A stretch of DNA of 64,000 nt from Butyricimonas sp. Marseille-P3923 (GTDB taxonomy: Bacteria > Bacteroidota > Bacteroidia > Bacteroidales > Marinifilaceae). Where the stretch lies: the NCBI RefSeq assembly GCF_900184685.1, contig NZ_FXXL01000007.1, positions 310,001 to 374,000 on the forward strand, written 5' to 3'. Below are positions 1 to 8,664 of this stretch, piece after piece (position 1 is the first letter of the stretch; each line of letters starts with the position of its first letter). The notes beneath the pieces are model-generated. The model saw nothing but the letters and a program-made list of their open reading frames with translations, made no database searches and was not told the DNA's origin. The position numbers were made by a program, and so were the translations under genes.

Positions 1-1559
1 CCGGTCAGCTCGTGTCTTAATTCCGGAAGAATATTCCAAATGATGTTTCCCGTGATTTGGAATTTTGTGTTTTTGTTCTCGTTCCCGGTATGCTTCAATT
101 CATTCAGGAAATTGTATTGGATATCTCTATTAATTGCTGTAATGTCAGAAAGATAGAATTGAGCTTTTGACTCGTTTATCGTGTACCATTCATCGGAAGC
201 GATTGTTCTGCTGGTATTCAACGCATAATCTTCCGGGTTGACTCCCGTGTAGAAAGCGTTCGTTTCGGATTGACTGGCGGAGAATTGAAATTTTGTACGC
301 AGATTACTACGTAGTTTGGCATCCACGCTGAAATTGACGGTTTTGTTACTTTGGTCGTTGCCTTTGTAACTGCTCAACGATTTATTGAACCCCACGGAAC
401 CGTAGAAATTGATTTTGTCATTTCCACCGCTTAGGCTTAACGAGTAATTTTGGCTGACGGCATTACGAGCGAGTAGTTTGAACCAATCCGTGTTTTGTTT
501 TTCAAGACGGGTAACTTTTTCATTAAAATCCTCCATGGAGATTTCCTTGTTGATAAGTTGCAGGTAAGCACCCTCGTATCCGACATTTTGTGGAAATTTG
601 GTGAACGGGACTCCCGATTCGACGATCTCTTTAGACAAGGCTACTCTGTCGGCAGAGTTCATCCGGTCGGTTTGGCCGTACGTTCTTCTTGGGGTGACGG
701 AAATATCCGACCGGAAATTTACATTTATTTTTCCATTCGTGTTGGAACCTCTTTTGGTTGTGATTACGATAACGCCGTTAGCGGCTTTTACTCCATAAAT
801 GGCAGTGGCCGAGGCATCTTTCAAGAAAGTGATACTTTCGATGTCATCCGGGTTAAGACCGGAAATACTACTCGCGGAGATACTTGCCATAGAACTGCTC
901 AAGTCGCCCGAACTAAGGATGTCATTCAATTGTGCTCCGGCAAAAGGAAGAGGATCTTCTTGAATGATGCCGTCAATTACCCATACGGGAGAAGCGTTTC
1001 CGATTACGGTAGAAGTTCCCCGCACTCTTACTTGAGGTGCGGTACCGATAAGACCGGAAGGGATCGTGATACTGACTCCCGGGATCATGCCTTGGAGCGC
1101 CGCGTCTACCCGGTTGATACCGGCAATGCGGATATCATCGCCTTTCACGGTGTAAGTGGAACCCACGACTTCATGGCGTTTCAGTGTCTGGTAACCCGTG
1201 ACTACCACTTCCTCTATGGCTTGGGAGTCTTCTTTGAGAGTAATTTTGTAGGGAACTTGTTTTTGATTGACTATCACTTCTTGGGTTTTCATTCCCACGA
1301 ACGAGAAAACAAGCGTTGTTCCCTCCGGGACGGAAATCGTGAATTTTCCATCTTTATCGGAAAGTACTCCGACTCCTTTTTGTCCTTTTACGGTAATAGT
1401 GACAGACGGTAAAGTGACACTGGCTTCATCATAAATGGTTCCGGTCACTTTGACCGTGTTGTTTTGGGCGTGTACGATCCCCGATAGTGTAAACAACAGG
1501 ATAAATAATATCCGGGTTACAAGTTGTTTTATATATATCGATTTCATTTGAATTTTCAT
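1..1559 (-). CDS. SusC/RagA-type TonB-dependent outer-membrane protein, N-terminal part (runs off left edge)
   Basis: Reading the minus strand gives an open frame from ATG at 1559 to the window edge (about 519 codons). It begins with a signal peptide, then a carboxypeptidase-regulatory-like beta-sandwich (about residues 35-110, ending in the SusC-typical EEVVVTGYQ), then the plug domain with VRGTST, WVIDGI, LKDASATAIYG and NGVIVITTKRG. This is the standard order of a SusC transporter that imports oligomers with TonB energy. There is no STN domain, unlike its upstream paralog at 2662-6306. It starts 5 bases after the stop of the lipoprotein gene, so it is the last visible gene of the FecR-led operon. 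An alternative ATG lies at 1547. The substrate is unknown and no SusD partner is visible. Confidence 0.9.
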   Translation of the reverse strand, partial: MKIQMKSIYIKQLVTRILFILLFTLSGIVHAQNNTVKVTGTIYDEASVTLPSVTITVKGQKGVGVLSDKDGKFTISVPEGTTLVFSFVGMKTQEVIVNQKQVPYKITLKEDSQAIEEVVVTGYQTLKRHEVVGSTYTVKGDDIRIAGINRVDAALQGMIPGVSITIPSGLIGTAPQVRVRGTSTVIGNASPVWVIDGIIQEDPLPFAGAQLNDILSSGDLSSSMASISASSISGLNPDDIESITFLKDASATAIYGVKAANGVIVITTKRGSNTNGKINVNFRSDISVTPRRTYGQTDRMNSADRVALSKEIVESGVPFTKFPQNVGYEGAYLQLINKEISMEDFNEKVTRLEKQNTDWFKLLARNAVSQNYSLSLSGGNDKINFYGSVGFNKSLSSYKGNDQSNKTVNFSVDAKLRSNLRTKFQFSASQSETNAFYTGVNPEDYALNTSRTIASDEWYTINESKAQFYLSDITAINRDIQYNFLNELKHTGNENKNTKFQITGNIIWNILPELRHELT

Positions 1560-1564
1560 TTATA

Positions 1565-2584
1565 TTAATAAAGGTATTGCGGTGCAGCCTTGATATTTAA
1601 GGTAATGTATCCTTTTTTACCGGGCACGATTTCTTTCACTTGGTAAACGGCAACTTTGTGTTCCTTTTCCGTCGTGTTTGACGGCCAATTCAAGTATCTG
1701 TACATGGACATAATATAAATACCTTCCCAAGTGGGATGATTGGTTGCATTGCTACTTGTTGGATTACCGTAACTCGACAGATCCGTGGTGTATTGATATT
1801 CATCGATATATTTCGGTGAGGCATTGATTATATGTTGTGCGAATGTTATTCCGTTGATTTGTTCCAACGCCGGAATTTTATAAGAGGCCATCGCTTCAAA
1901 TGTGTTCGTGAGATTTAGCCAACTTGCTGTGTAACTTTGTACACCTGCTAGGGGGTACAAGTGTTGTTCTTGATAAGAGCTGGTTACTTCATCCTCTTCA
2001 CCATAGAAATAACATACATCGATGTGCAAAAGTTCTTCTAGGTTCATTTGGCGTACTTGTTCCAATGTAAATACTTCACCTGTGCTGATGTTTAGGAAAT
2101 TACCGTATTGAGTATTTCCTTGTGCGCCTAAAGTTACCGTGTAAGATTTTAACTCGTCCGCGATCAGAATTGTTATTGTTTTATTAATCAACTGTTTCGG
2201 TTGATTGTTGTCTTTGCAAACTACTTGAAAATTATACGATTGATAATGCGATCCTCTTTCCGGCAGATAGTCGTTGGCACAGAACGAGTAAGTGTATCGG
2301 TTTTTGTTTTGTAGTTCGGTCGAGTCCATCGTCAATGGAAAATCGGGTAAATACACTCCGGCATTGTCCTTGATATATAATTCTTGAATGATGCCTTGGT
2401 TCGCGATAAATTCCACGTCAACCGTGATTTCCTCGCCGGGTGCGACGATAATGGAATCTCTTTCGATGCCGTTTAATTTCACGACCAACCCCGGACGAGG
2501 AGGCAACTCGTGGAGTTCTTTTACGCATCCTTGACAGAGTGTCAGCAGGAGGCTAATGATTAACAGATAGTTTCTTGTTCTCAT
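1565..2584 (-). CDS. surface lipoprotein of unknown family in SusC operon
   Basis: A 339-residue protein starting at MRTRNYLL; the ATG at 2584 is chosen because the lipoprotein signal and lipobox (TLCQGC, Cys about residue 20) follow it directly, whereas the longer frame to 2632 would bury the signal. After the lipid-anchored cysteine comes a beta-rich region with PGEEITVDVEF, resembling an Ig-like or PKD-like fold, then a region without recognisable motifs. It lies between two SusC genes, where a SusD substrate-binding lipoprotein would normally sit, but it shows none of the SusD helical TPR-like pattern. A role as the surface-exposed binding or docking partner of the neighbouring SusC proteins is inferred from position only. 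Confidence 0.75.
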   Translation of the reverse strand: MRTRNYLLIISLLLTLCQGCVKELHELPPRPGLVVKLNGIERDSIIVAPGEEITVDVEFIANQGIIQELYIKDNAGVYLPDFPLTMDSTELQNKNRYTYSFCANDYLPERGSHYQSYNFQVVCKDNNQPKQLINKTITILIADELKSYTVTLGAQGNTQYGNFLNISTGEVFTLEQVRQMNLEELLHIDVCYFYGEEDEVTSSYQEQHLYPLAGVQSYTASWLNLTNTFEAMASYKIPALEQINGITFAQHIINASPKYIDEYQYTTDLSSYGNPTSSNATNHPTWEGIYIMSMYRYLNWPSNTTEKEHKVAVYQVKEIVPGKKGYITLNIKAAPQYLY

Positions 2585-2661
2585 AAAATTGGTTTTAAGG
2601 TTTAATAAATGATCTGATAATTTGTCTGTCATTAATTTGATTTTAGGTTTATATTCTTGGT

Positions 2662-5600
2662 TTAAAAAATAAATTCTGCACTGATGGAATAATTCCGTTG
2701 TCGCTTCATCGTCGGGGAATATGATTCGGCATTCATGTTCATGACTTCCGGATCTTGTCCTCGTAATCGATGATTCTTGATAATAAACGGGTTAGTTACC
2801 GTTATGCCGAGGTTGATATCTGCCACCCGGGTAATGCTTGTTTGATAATTCAGTGACATCCGATTGCACCGTAAGTGACTGGCGGAGACAACACGTGCCG
2901 TGCTCCGGTTGTACAATGAATAACGGTACACGGCGTTGTAATCCCCCAAACTCAACGAGTTATCCGGGAGATAAGCGGATATATCTTCATCGGTTATTTG
3001 CAATGCCGGGATATTCGTGAATTTCTCGTCTCCCGGTTGTTGCCAGCGGTTCAACAATTCGGTGGAAGCGTTTTGTGCGGCATTCGGGATGGCAAGCATC
3101 CCGCTGGCGTTACTCGTCATGAACGGGTTGAGTCTTTTGTAGTGCCCTAGTTGGTAATTGAACATGGCATTCAGCGAGAACCGCTTCCATCGAATAGTCG
3201 TGTTCAGTCCCCCGGACACGCGGGGTTCGCTGTCCCCGCTGTAAACAAGATAATCCAGTAGGGAACCGGACACTTTTTGCATTTCTCCACTGATCTGGTC
3301 TATGACCGAGAACAGGGGAGCCCCGTTCTTGGGGGATAACCCGATGAACGGGACAGACCAAAATCCGGATACGGGGAAGCCGTCCAAGGCGGCATTGCCA
3401 TTCGTGAAACGTTCAAGCATTGGTTCGTCGGTATAACTTTTTTTCAAAATGTCTTTCATGTAAGCCATCGTGAATGCAATATTCCAAGTCCAGTCACGAG
3501 TGGATACCGGGGTGGCTTTTATTTGTAATTCGTACCCTTCGCTGGCGATAGCCCCGCTATTGATGTACATTTTGCGGGAACCGTTCTCGATGGGAATCTC
3601 TTTCTCGACCACGATATCTTCGGTTTCTTTTTTGTAATAATCAAATGATATATCCAGTGTATTTTGGAGTAGAGACAAATCCAATCCCAAATTCCATGAT
3701 ATAGTTTTTTCCCATTTCAGATCGGGATTGGGCAATTGTTCCAATTGCAAGTAGTTTTCGTTCGTGATCGGATCGCTCGGGACATGACTGACTAATGCTT
3801 GCGGCGAAACGTTGGTAACGACGTTTCCCTGTCTGCCGTGGGAGGCTCGTAGGGTTGTTTCATTGATCCACGATTTTGACGGGAACCATTTTTCCCGGTG
3901 GATATCCCAACGGACTCCGGCAGACCACACGGGATAAAAACGATTGTTCGTGCGTTCCCCGAATCGATTGGAAGCGTCATTCCGGACGTTGATGCAGAGG
4001 GTGTAACGGCTGTCGTAAGTGTAGCCGATTGTCCCGTACAGGGAGAACGTGTTCTCCACCCTGTCGATTAGAGTCAGGTCGTGGTCGTCCGGCAAGGTAT
4101 TGTACGATTCTGCAAGTTCAGTGCCGGGGAAATAATCTTGTACCGATCGGAATCTTTCCGCCGCGGAGGTGTAGTCGTGCGTGAACGTCTTGTTTTTGCC
4201 CCGCTCGTATCCCCATTCGATACCTTGTTTCCCCGTGTATTTGTTTTCGCGTATTTCGACGCCGACGGTTGCTGTCAGAGAATGGTATACCGCTTCTCCC
4301 CACGTTTGCCGGAAATCCAATTGTCCTTTCAGCGTATAAGATTGGCGGGTATTTTTCATGTAATCGAGTACACCGCCCGAGGGAAGCGGACTGATATATG
4401 GTATCAGATCATCCACTTCACCGGAACTTGTAGTCCCGTAATCGGCACCTCGTAAAAGAGCCGCGTTCCATGAGCGAGCGTCAGCCCACAACTCGCTGTC
4501 ATTCGAGCCTTGAGACCATGCAGGGGTAACCGTCAGATTCAAATAGGGCAGAGGCTTCCACGTGAGATGGGCACCCAGATTTAATTCCGAGGTTTTGTTG
4601 TCATTGCCCGTGTATTCCAGTTCATGCAACAGGTTGAAATGAACGTCATTTCTGGTATATTGTAACACGCCATTTTTTCGGTATGATAATAACACCGCTT
4701 TTCCGTTCGAGTAAAATTGCTCTTTAGCGATCGCGCGACTCGTGGTTAAGGCGTATTGTTCGGGATTGATTCCCGTGTAGTAACCGGATGTCGTGATATG
4801 GTAACCGGAAATATGGAGCGCTAATTTTATTTTGGGGGATGAATTGAACTTGAAGTTCAACATTCCGGTGTAAGTGTTCCTGTCATTCCCGATATAGGAA
4901 CTGTTTTCTTTACGATACCCGAAAGAGGCGTAATAAGCCATTCCGTCTTTCCCGGAACTGAAATTCAAATGATAGTTTTGGCTAATCGCCGTGCGTCCCA
5001 ATGCTTTGAACCAATTAGTGTTCATTTTTTCAAGCCGGGTTACCTCTTCGTTAAATTCGGCATAGGAAATGTCTTTGTTGATCATTCTCAGGTATGCCGC
5101 TTCGTAACCGATCTCCCGGGGAAAAGCCGGCAAAGAGATACCTGTCTCGATGATTTCTTTCGATAGCTGTACGCGTTGGGCGGAGTTCATAACCCCGGTA
5201 TTCCTGTATGTCGGGATGGGACTGAACGTGATATCGCCACGGAATCTCACGGTAGGCCGTTGCTCGTCACCCTGTTTCGTGACGATGACAATCACCCCGT
5301 TCGATGCCCGGATTCCGTAGATTGCCGTGGCGGACACATCCTTCAACAAGGTGATACTGGCAATATCGTCAACATTGATACCCGAAAGATTGTTTCCCAT
5401 GATACTGGAGCGGGCTGAGTTTGTCAAGTCGTTGTTATTCAATAAGTCATATAACGAGTTGCGATCGAACGGCCAGATATTCTCCCGGATGATACCGTCT
5501 ATCACGATCAAGGGTTCCGGGTTCCCGACAATAGTGGAAGTGCCCCGGACTTTCATGCGTCCCGTGGCTCCTATATTCCCGGAAGGAATCATCACTTCCA

Positions 5601-6306
5601 ACCCGTTTATGGCTCCTTGGAACGCTGCCTCAAGTGACGTACTTCCCGGCGTGCGTATGTCTTTGCCTTTTACCGTGGAGGTCGCCCCCGTCATTTCATT
5701 CTTGGCGATCATCTGGTACCCGTTGACAATCACGTCCTTTACCTGCGACACGTCGTTCAAAAGAGTGATCCGGTAATCGGATTCGGGGGAAACGGGCGTG
5801 TAGTTCGTTTTCTTCCCCACGTGACTTGCGATCAGAATTGCCCCCGTGCCTTCCGGGATACGGAGGATGAAACATCCGCTTTTGTCGGCGACGGTGCCCC
5901 GTGTACTGCCTTTCACCAGAATCGTGGCGGAGGCAAGCGGGAATCCGTCTTCGTCCCGAACGATCCCGGTGATTGTACGCATGGAGGGGACTGGCTTTTC
6001 CTGCCGTTTCGTGATAATAATGGTTTGGTTGTAAACACGGAAAGTCAGAAAAGTCCCTTGCAGGCAATGCTCCAGAACTGCCTGTAATTCCATGTTATCA
6101 AGATTCACGGACTTTAGGGTTTGTATTTCTCTCACGTCTTCCATTTTGTACACCATATCGTGTTTTGTCTTTTTCTTTATCTTTTTTAGTATTTCTTCCA
6201 GTGTGGCATTCTTCACATGGATGCTGATTTTTTGAGCCCACGCTTCCCCGGAAGTCCCCAACAGGACTAACAAAAACGTCAGTAGCATAATTTTTTTCAC
6301 ACCCAT
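2662..6306 (-). CDS. SusC/RagA-type TonB-dependent transporter with STN signalling domain
   Basis: A 1214-residue outer-membrane transporter. Order: signal peptide (to about residue 24, AWAQ), STN domain (about 26-100, ISIHVKNATLEEIL), carboxypeptidase-regulatory-like domain (about 112-190), plug (about 200-350, with VRGTST, LIVIDGI, LLKDVSATAIYG), then a 22-strand-type barrel ending in the aromatic terminus SAEFIF. STN domains of such transporters contact a periplasmic FecR anti-sigma factor, and the FecR gene lies directly upstream (6427-7560). Substrate occupancy would then be signalled to the ECF sigma at 7963-8538. The plug is clearly paralogous to the SusC at the left edge. Substrate is not predictable from sequence; the linked TlpA proteins hint at a thiol-related or metal-related role, which is inference. 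Confidence 0.93.
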   Translation of the reverse strand: MGVKKIMLLTFLLVLLGTSGEAWAQKISIHVKNATLEEILKKIKKKTKHDMVYKMEDVREIQTLKSVNLDNMELQAVLEHCLQGTFLTFRVYNQTIIITKRQEKPVPSMRTITGIVRDEDGFPLASATILVKGSTRGTVADKSGCFILRIPEGTGAILIASHVGKKTNYTPVSPESDYRITLLNDVSQVKDVIVNGYQMIAKNEMTGATSTVKGKDIRTPGSTSLEAAFQGAINGLEVMIPSGNIGATGRMKVRGTSTIVGNPEPLIVIDGIIRENIWPFDRNSLYDLLNNNDLTNSARSSIMGNNLSGINVDDIASITLLKDVSATAIYGIRASNGVIVIVTKQGDEQRPTVRFRGDITFSPIPTYRNTGVMNSAQRVQLSKEIIETGISLPAFPREIGYEAAYLRMINKDISYAEFNEEVTRLEKMNTNWFKALGRTAISQNYHLNFSSGKDGMAYYASFGYRKENSSYIGNDRNTYTGMLNFKFNSSPKIKLALHISGYHITTSGYYTGINPEQYALTTSRAIAKEQFYSNGKAVLLSYRKNGVLQYTRNDVHFNLLHELEYTGNDNKTSELNLGAHLTWKPLPYLNLTVTPAWSQGSNDSELWADARSWNAALLRGADYGTTSSGEVDDLIPYISPLPSGGVLDYMKNTRQSYTLKGQLDFRQTWGEAVYHSLTATVGVEIRENKYTGKQGIEWGYERGKNKTFTHDYTSAAERFRSVQDYFPGTELAESYNTLPDDHDLTLIDRVENTFSLYGTIGYTYDSRYTLCINVRNDASNRFGERTNNRFYPVWSAGVRWDIHREKWFPSKSWINETTLRASHGRQGNVVTNVSPQALVSHVPSDPITNENYLQLEQLPNPDLKWEKTISWNLGLDLSLLQNTLDISFDYYKKETEDIVVEKEIPIENGSRKMYINSGAIASEGYELQIKATPVSTRDWTWNIAFTMAYMKDILKKSYTDEPMLERFTNGNAALDGFPVSGFWSVPFIGLSPKNGAPLFSVIDQISGEMQKVSGSLLDYLVYSGDSEPRVSGGLNTTIRWKRFSLNAMFNYQLGHYKRLNPFMTSNASGMLAIPNAAQNASTELLNRWQQPGDEKFTNIPALQITDEDISAYLPDNSLSLGDYNAVYRYSLYNRSTARVVSASHLRCNRMSLNYQTSITRVADINLGITVTNPFIIKNHRLRGQDPEVMNMNAESYSPTMKRQRNYSISAEFIF

Positions 6307-6399
6307 TACTTTTATTCGTTAGGAAAACATTAATTTATTTCATAGCTTTGTAATGGTTTTAAGGGTTAATTTATTGGTCAATAATTTAATCTGTTAAGT

Positions 6400-6423
6400 C
6401 GGGAGATGTGTCACCATTTCCCG
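6400..6423 (-). promoter_or_regulatory. intercistronic stem-loop between fecR-type gene and susC-type gene
   Basis: Directly after the FecR stop codon the minus strand can form a 9-bp stem (6415-6423 with 6400-6408, one G-U pair) with a 6-base loop. No U-run follows, so it is not a strong intrinsic terminator. It could stabilise the upstream mRNA end or attenuate transcription into susC. A similar hairpin occurs at the same place in locus 3 (38330-38362). Confidence 0.5.
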
Positions 6424-6426
6424 ATT

Positions 6427-7560
6427 TTATTTATATACTCGGATTTCATTGCCTTCTTTTTTGAACTTTACTCCCGTCGCGAGGTGGAGTATTTTCAATA
6501 TCTCGTTATATCCTTTATCTCTTTGTATGGATATAAAGCATTTGATATCTTTTAATTCCGGGTTATCGAAAACAACATCCAGTGCGAAACTTCTTCCGAT
6601 GATGGTCATGATCCTTCCTAACTCGACATCCTCGAAAGCAAATTCGCCTCTCGTCCATGCTATCCGCTCTGCCGTATCCACCGAATCCACTTTCAAGATG
6701 TTTTCCTGTACATGGAAACAGGCTTGTAGCCCCGGTGTCAGTACGGTTGTTTGACCAAGCGTATCCGAAGGCGTATGGCAGGTAACGGCAACTTTCCCGG
6801 TAAGGAGGGTGGTTGTTGCCGTCGGATCGCCGGGATATGCAGTCATGTTGAACGTGGTTCCTAATACTTTCACGTTCATGACATTACTTTTGACAATGAA
6901 CGGGACACCGGAATGTGTTACCTCGAAGTAGGCTTCGCCGGAAAGTTCTACTACGCGGGATGCGTTGTCAAAAGTAGAAGGAAAAACAAGTGTGCTTCCC
7001 GCGTTCAGGTATACGTTTGTTCCGTCGCTTAATTGCAGCGAATATTCTGTTCCTTCCGGTACAATCAACTTGTTGGGAGAAGTAGAAGGGGAATCTTGTG
7101 CTTTTTGATAGGAAACTTTTCCCGCGTCGGAATTGATAATCCTTGTGCCGTTGTAATCCAGTTGCACTTGTCGACTCAAATCAACTTGACGTCCGTCGTC
7201 CAAGATGAGGTAGGCACTTTTTGCCATGAGTTCGGTCTTGCCCGTTGATGACCTTGTGCTTTGGTAAAGATAATAACCGATTCCGAATATCAGGAAACAA
7301 GCAACAGCGGCAACGTACTTGTAGAGCACGGGGAAGCGCCGTGCCGGACGGGTAGCGGAAATGAATTTCCGCAGAGCCTTTTCCGTGTCGAAGCTGGCGT
7401 GTAGCTTTATATTTTCGTGTAGCTGTTCGGGGATACCTACTTCCTCGTGCAGGTAGGGACTGTCGGGTGCCACCTGTTCCCAATTGCCTTTTGTCAAGGC
7501 TTCCTCGACTTGACGGGCTATCTCTTGGGCTTCTTTTATTTTATCTTCGACCTTTTTCAT
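6427..7560 (-). CDS. FecR-family anti-sigma factor
   Basis: A 377-residue inner-membrane regulator. The cytoplasmic N-terminal part (1-79) is charged and would hold the ECF sigma; one transmembrane helix follows (about 80-99, VAAVACFLIFGIGYYLY). The periplasmic FecR domain (about 155-260) has the typical LIVPEGTEYSLQLSDGTNV and LNAGSTLVFP pattern, followed by FEVTHS.VPFIVKS and VLGTTFNM. The C-terminal part (about 305-377) matches the DUF4974-type tail that docks to STN domains. The gene lies between the sigma gene (7963-8538) and susC (2662-6306), the classical order. The 402-base gap to sigma and a promoter-like motif at 7579-7609 suggest it has its own promoter rather than depending only on read-through. 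Confidence 0.93.
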   Translation of the reverse strand: MKKVEDKIKEAQEIARQVEEALTKGNWEQVAPDSPYLHEEVGIPEQLHENIKLHASFDTEKALRKFISATRPARRFPVLYKYVAAVACFLIFGIGYYLYQSTRSSTGKTELMAKSAYLILDDGRQVDLSRQVQLDYNGTRIINSDAGKVSYQKAQDSPSTSPNKLIVPEGTEYSLQLSDGTNVYLNAGSTLVFPSTFDNASRVVELSGEAYFEVTHSGVPFIVKSNVMNVKVLGTTFNMTAYPGDPTATTTLLTGKVAVTCHTPSDTLGQTTVLTPGLQACFHVQENILKVDSVDTAERIAWTRGEFAFEDVELGRIMTIIGRSFALDVVFDNPELKDIKCFISIQRDKGYNEILKILHLATGVKFKKEGNEIRVYK

Positions 7561-7578
7561 GTCTGTATTTTTATGAAT

Positions 7579-7609
7579 AAAACAACTGACATAAGGAAAG
7601 TGTCTAAAA
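7579..7609 (-). promoter_or_regulatory. putative ECF-sigma promoter motif upstream of FecR gene (copy A)
   Basis: On the minus strand the sequence reads TTTTAGACACTTTC, 5 other bases, then GTCAGTTGTTTT, ending about 18 bases before the FecR start. The same bipartite motif, with the same 5-base spacing, lies on the plus strand at 8594-8624 in front of the TlpA operon. Only one of the 26 fixed positions differs. Two copies pointing away from the sigma gene between them suggest the recognition site of that ECF sigma. Function is inference. Confidence 0.6.
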
Positions 7610-7737
7610 GGAATGGTGTTTTTTTGTGATTTTTAAATTTGCGTATAGGAATAACTGTACATTATTATAGGTAATCCCCGCTAGAACTTACCCGTGACGG
7701 GGATATTATTTACCATTTTTTTATAGTTCAGTGGGAG

Positions 7738-7770
7738 ATACTTCTATCATACTTCTATCATACTTCCATG
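7738..7770. repeat. three tandem 11-bp repeats in the 402-bp gap between sigma and FecR genes
   Basis: ATACTTCTATC occurs at 7738-7748 and 7749-7759, followed by a variant ATACTTCCATG at 7760-7770. The gap 7561-7962 also holds a 7-bp inverted repeat (7674-7680 with 7694-7700) and the promoter-like motif at 7579-7609. I see no gene in the gap. Confidence 0.6.
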
Positions 7771-7962
7771 AAACTCCTATAACAATAAAAAATATTGTAT
7801 TTTGTTTGTAATTGGATTGTTGTTCTTTTAAATTATTCCCCATGTAGGTGTCTTGTCGCGGTAAAATAAAGGTAGTATATTCACGGGAATACTTCAGTTT
7901 TACATGTGAAAGTCCAAGCGGAGTGTTTGTTTTTTTGAGAGAGAACAAGTGGTTGTCAGGGA

Positions 7963-8538
7963 TTAGTGTGTCTGTTGCATAAAGAGGATGAACAGGGCGT
8001 ATAATTCGGGCGACACTATTTTTTTCAAAAGGGCGATACCCCGTTGTTTTTGGGATCTCACGGTGCTGGATGAGGCTCCTGTCAAAGTAGAAATTTCCGT
8101 GCTGTTGTATCCTTGCATCACGAGTTCCATGATTTTGGCGCATTCCGCGGGGAGTTGACGGATATAGTCGGACAGGAGGCTGATGATTTCCGTTTCTACG
8201 ATGGTGTTCCACGTGTTCTCTTCCGTTTCTTTCGGTTTTTGGGTTTGTGCGTGTTCAAGCACTATATTGTGATGTTTGATGTAATTTAAACAACTGTTGC
8301 GGGCGGAGAGATAGAGGTATGATTTCAGCGCCAAGTAGTTTTCAAAATGATTATTTTTTTCCCATAAACGTACAAATATGTCTTGGGCTATGTCTTCGGC
8401 AACGTCCATGTCTTTCAATATTTTGCCGGCGTAATAGGCAATATCTTGAAAGTATTCCCGGAACAAGAGTTGAAATGCCTCGTGGTTTCGTGCATTCAGT
8501 CTGTTCAAAAATGTTATATCTGTTTCGGATGATTTCAT
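7963..8538 (-). CDS. ECF RNA polymerase sigma factor (locus 1)
   Basis: A 191-residue sigma-70 family protein of the ECF type found with FecR and SusC in Bacteroidota. Region 2 (about 15-85) carries AFQLLFREYFQDIAYYAGKIL, DVAEDIAQDIFVRLWE; region 4 (about 125-180) carries the helix-turn-helix MQGYNSTEISTLTGASSSTVRSQ. It recruits RNA polymerase to promoters controlled by the FecR at 6427-7560. It stands between two oppositely directed operons (FecR/SusC and TlpA), both preceded by the same bipartite motif. A TAAGTTTG box at 8546-8553 sits so close to the start that the transcript would be almost leaderless. Confidence 0.95.
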   Translation of the reverse strand: MKSSETDITFLNRLNARNHEAFQLLFREYFQDIAYYAGKILKDMDVAEDIAQDIFVRLWEKNNHFENYLALKSYLYLSARNSCLNYIKHHNIVLEHAQTQKPKETEENTWNTIVETEIISLLSDYIRQLPAECAKIMELVMQGYNSTEISTLTGASSSTVRSQKQRGIALLKKIVSPELYALFILFMQQTH

Positions 8539-8545
8539 ACCGATG

Positions 8546-8553
8546 CAAACTTA
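8546..8553 (-). promoter_or_regulatory. Bacteroides-type -7 box for ECF sigma gene
   Basis: Minus strand reads TAAGTTTG, matching TAnnTTTG. A partial -33 match (ATTG) lies at 8577-8580, slightly far. Transcription would start about 3-5 bases before the sigma ATG, so the mRNA would be nearly leaderless if this box is used. Confidence 0.45.
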
Positions 8554-8593
8554 TGGATTTTTGTGCTATTTTGTATCAATTGGTGGGAAAAAC

Positions 8594-8624
8594 TTTTAGA
8601 CACTTTCACGGGGTGAGTTGTTTT
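8594..8624 (+). promoter_or_regulatory. putative ECF-sigma promoter motif upstream of TlpA operon (copy B)
   Basis: TTTTAGACACTTTC (8594-8607), 5 bases, then GTGAGTTGTTTT (8613-8624), about 40 bases before the first TlpA-like gene. It matches copy A at 7579-7609 in both halves and spacing while the 5-base spacer differs, which argues for selection on the halves. No TAnnTTTG box is seen before this operon. Confidence 0.6.
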
Positions 8625-8664
8625 TAGGATGTGACAGATAAATCAACCTTAAAACCAAATTTTG

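Noticed and set aside
495-1412. Plus-strand open frame of 305 codons
   Set aside because: It is antisense to the clear SusC plug and carboxypeptidase-like domain read on the minus strand; its composition has no protein family signs.
7738-7770. Possible CRISPR array
   Set aside because: The repeats are 11 bp, head to tail without spacers, and there are no cas genes.
7721-8212. Minus-strand frame of 163 codons in the sigma-FecR gap
   Set aside because: Half of it overlaps the sigma gene in another frame and the rest runs through the tandem repeats.
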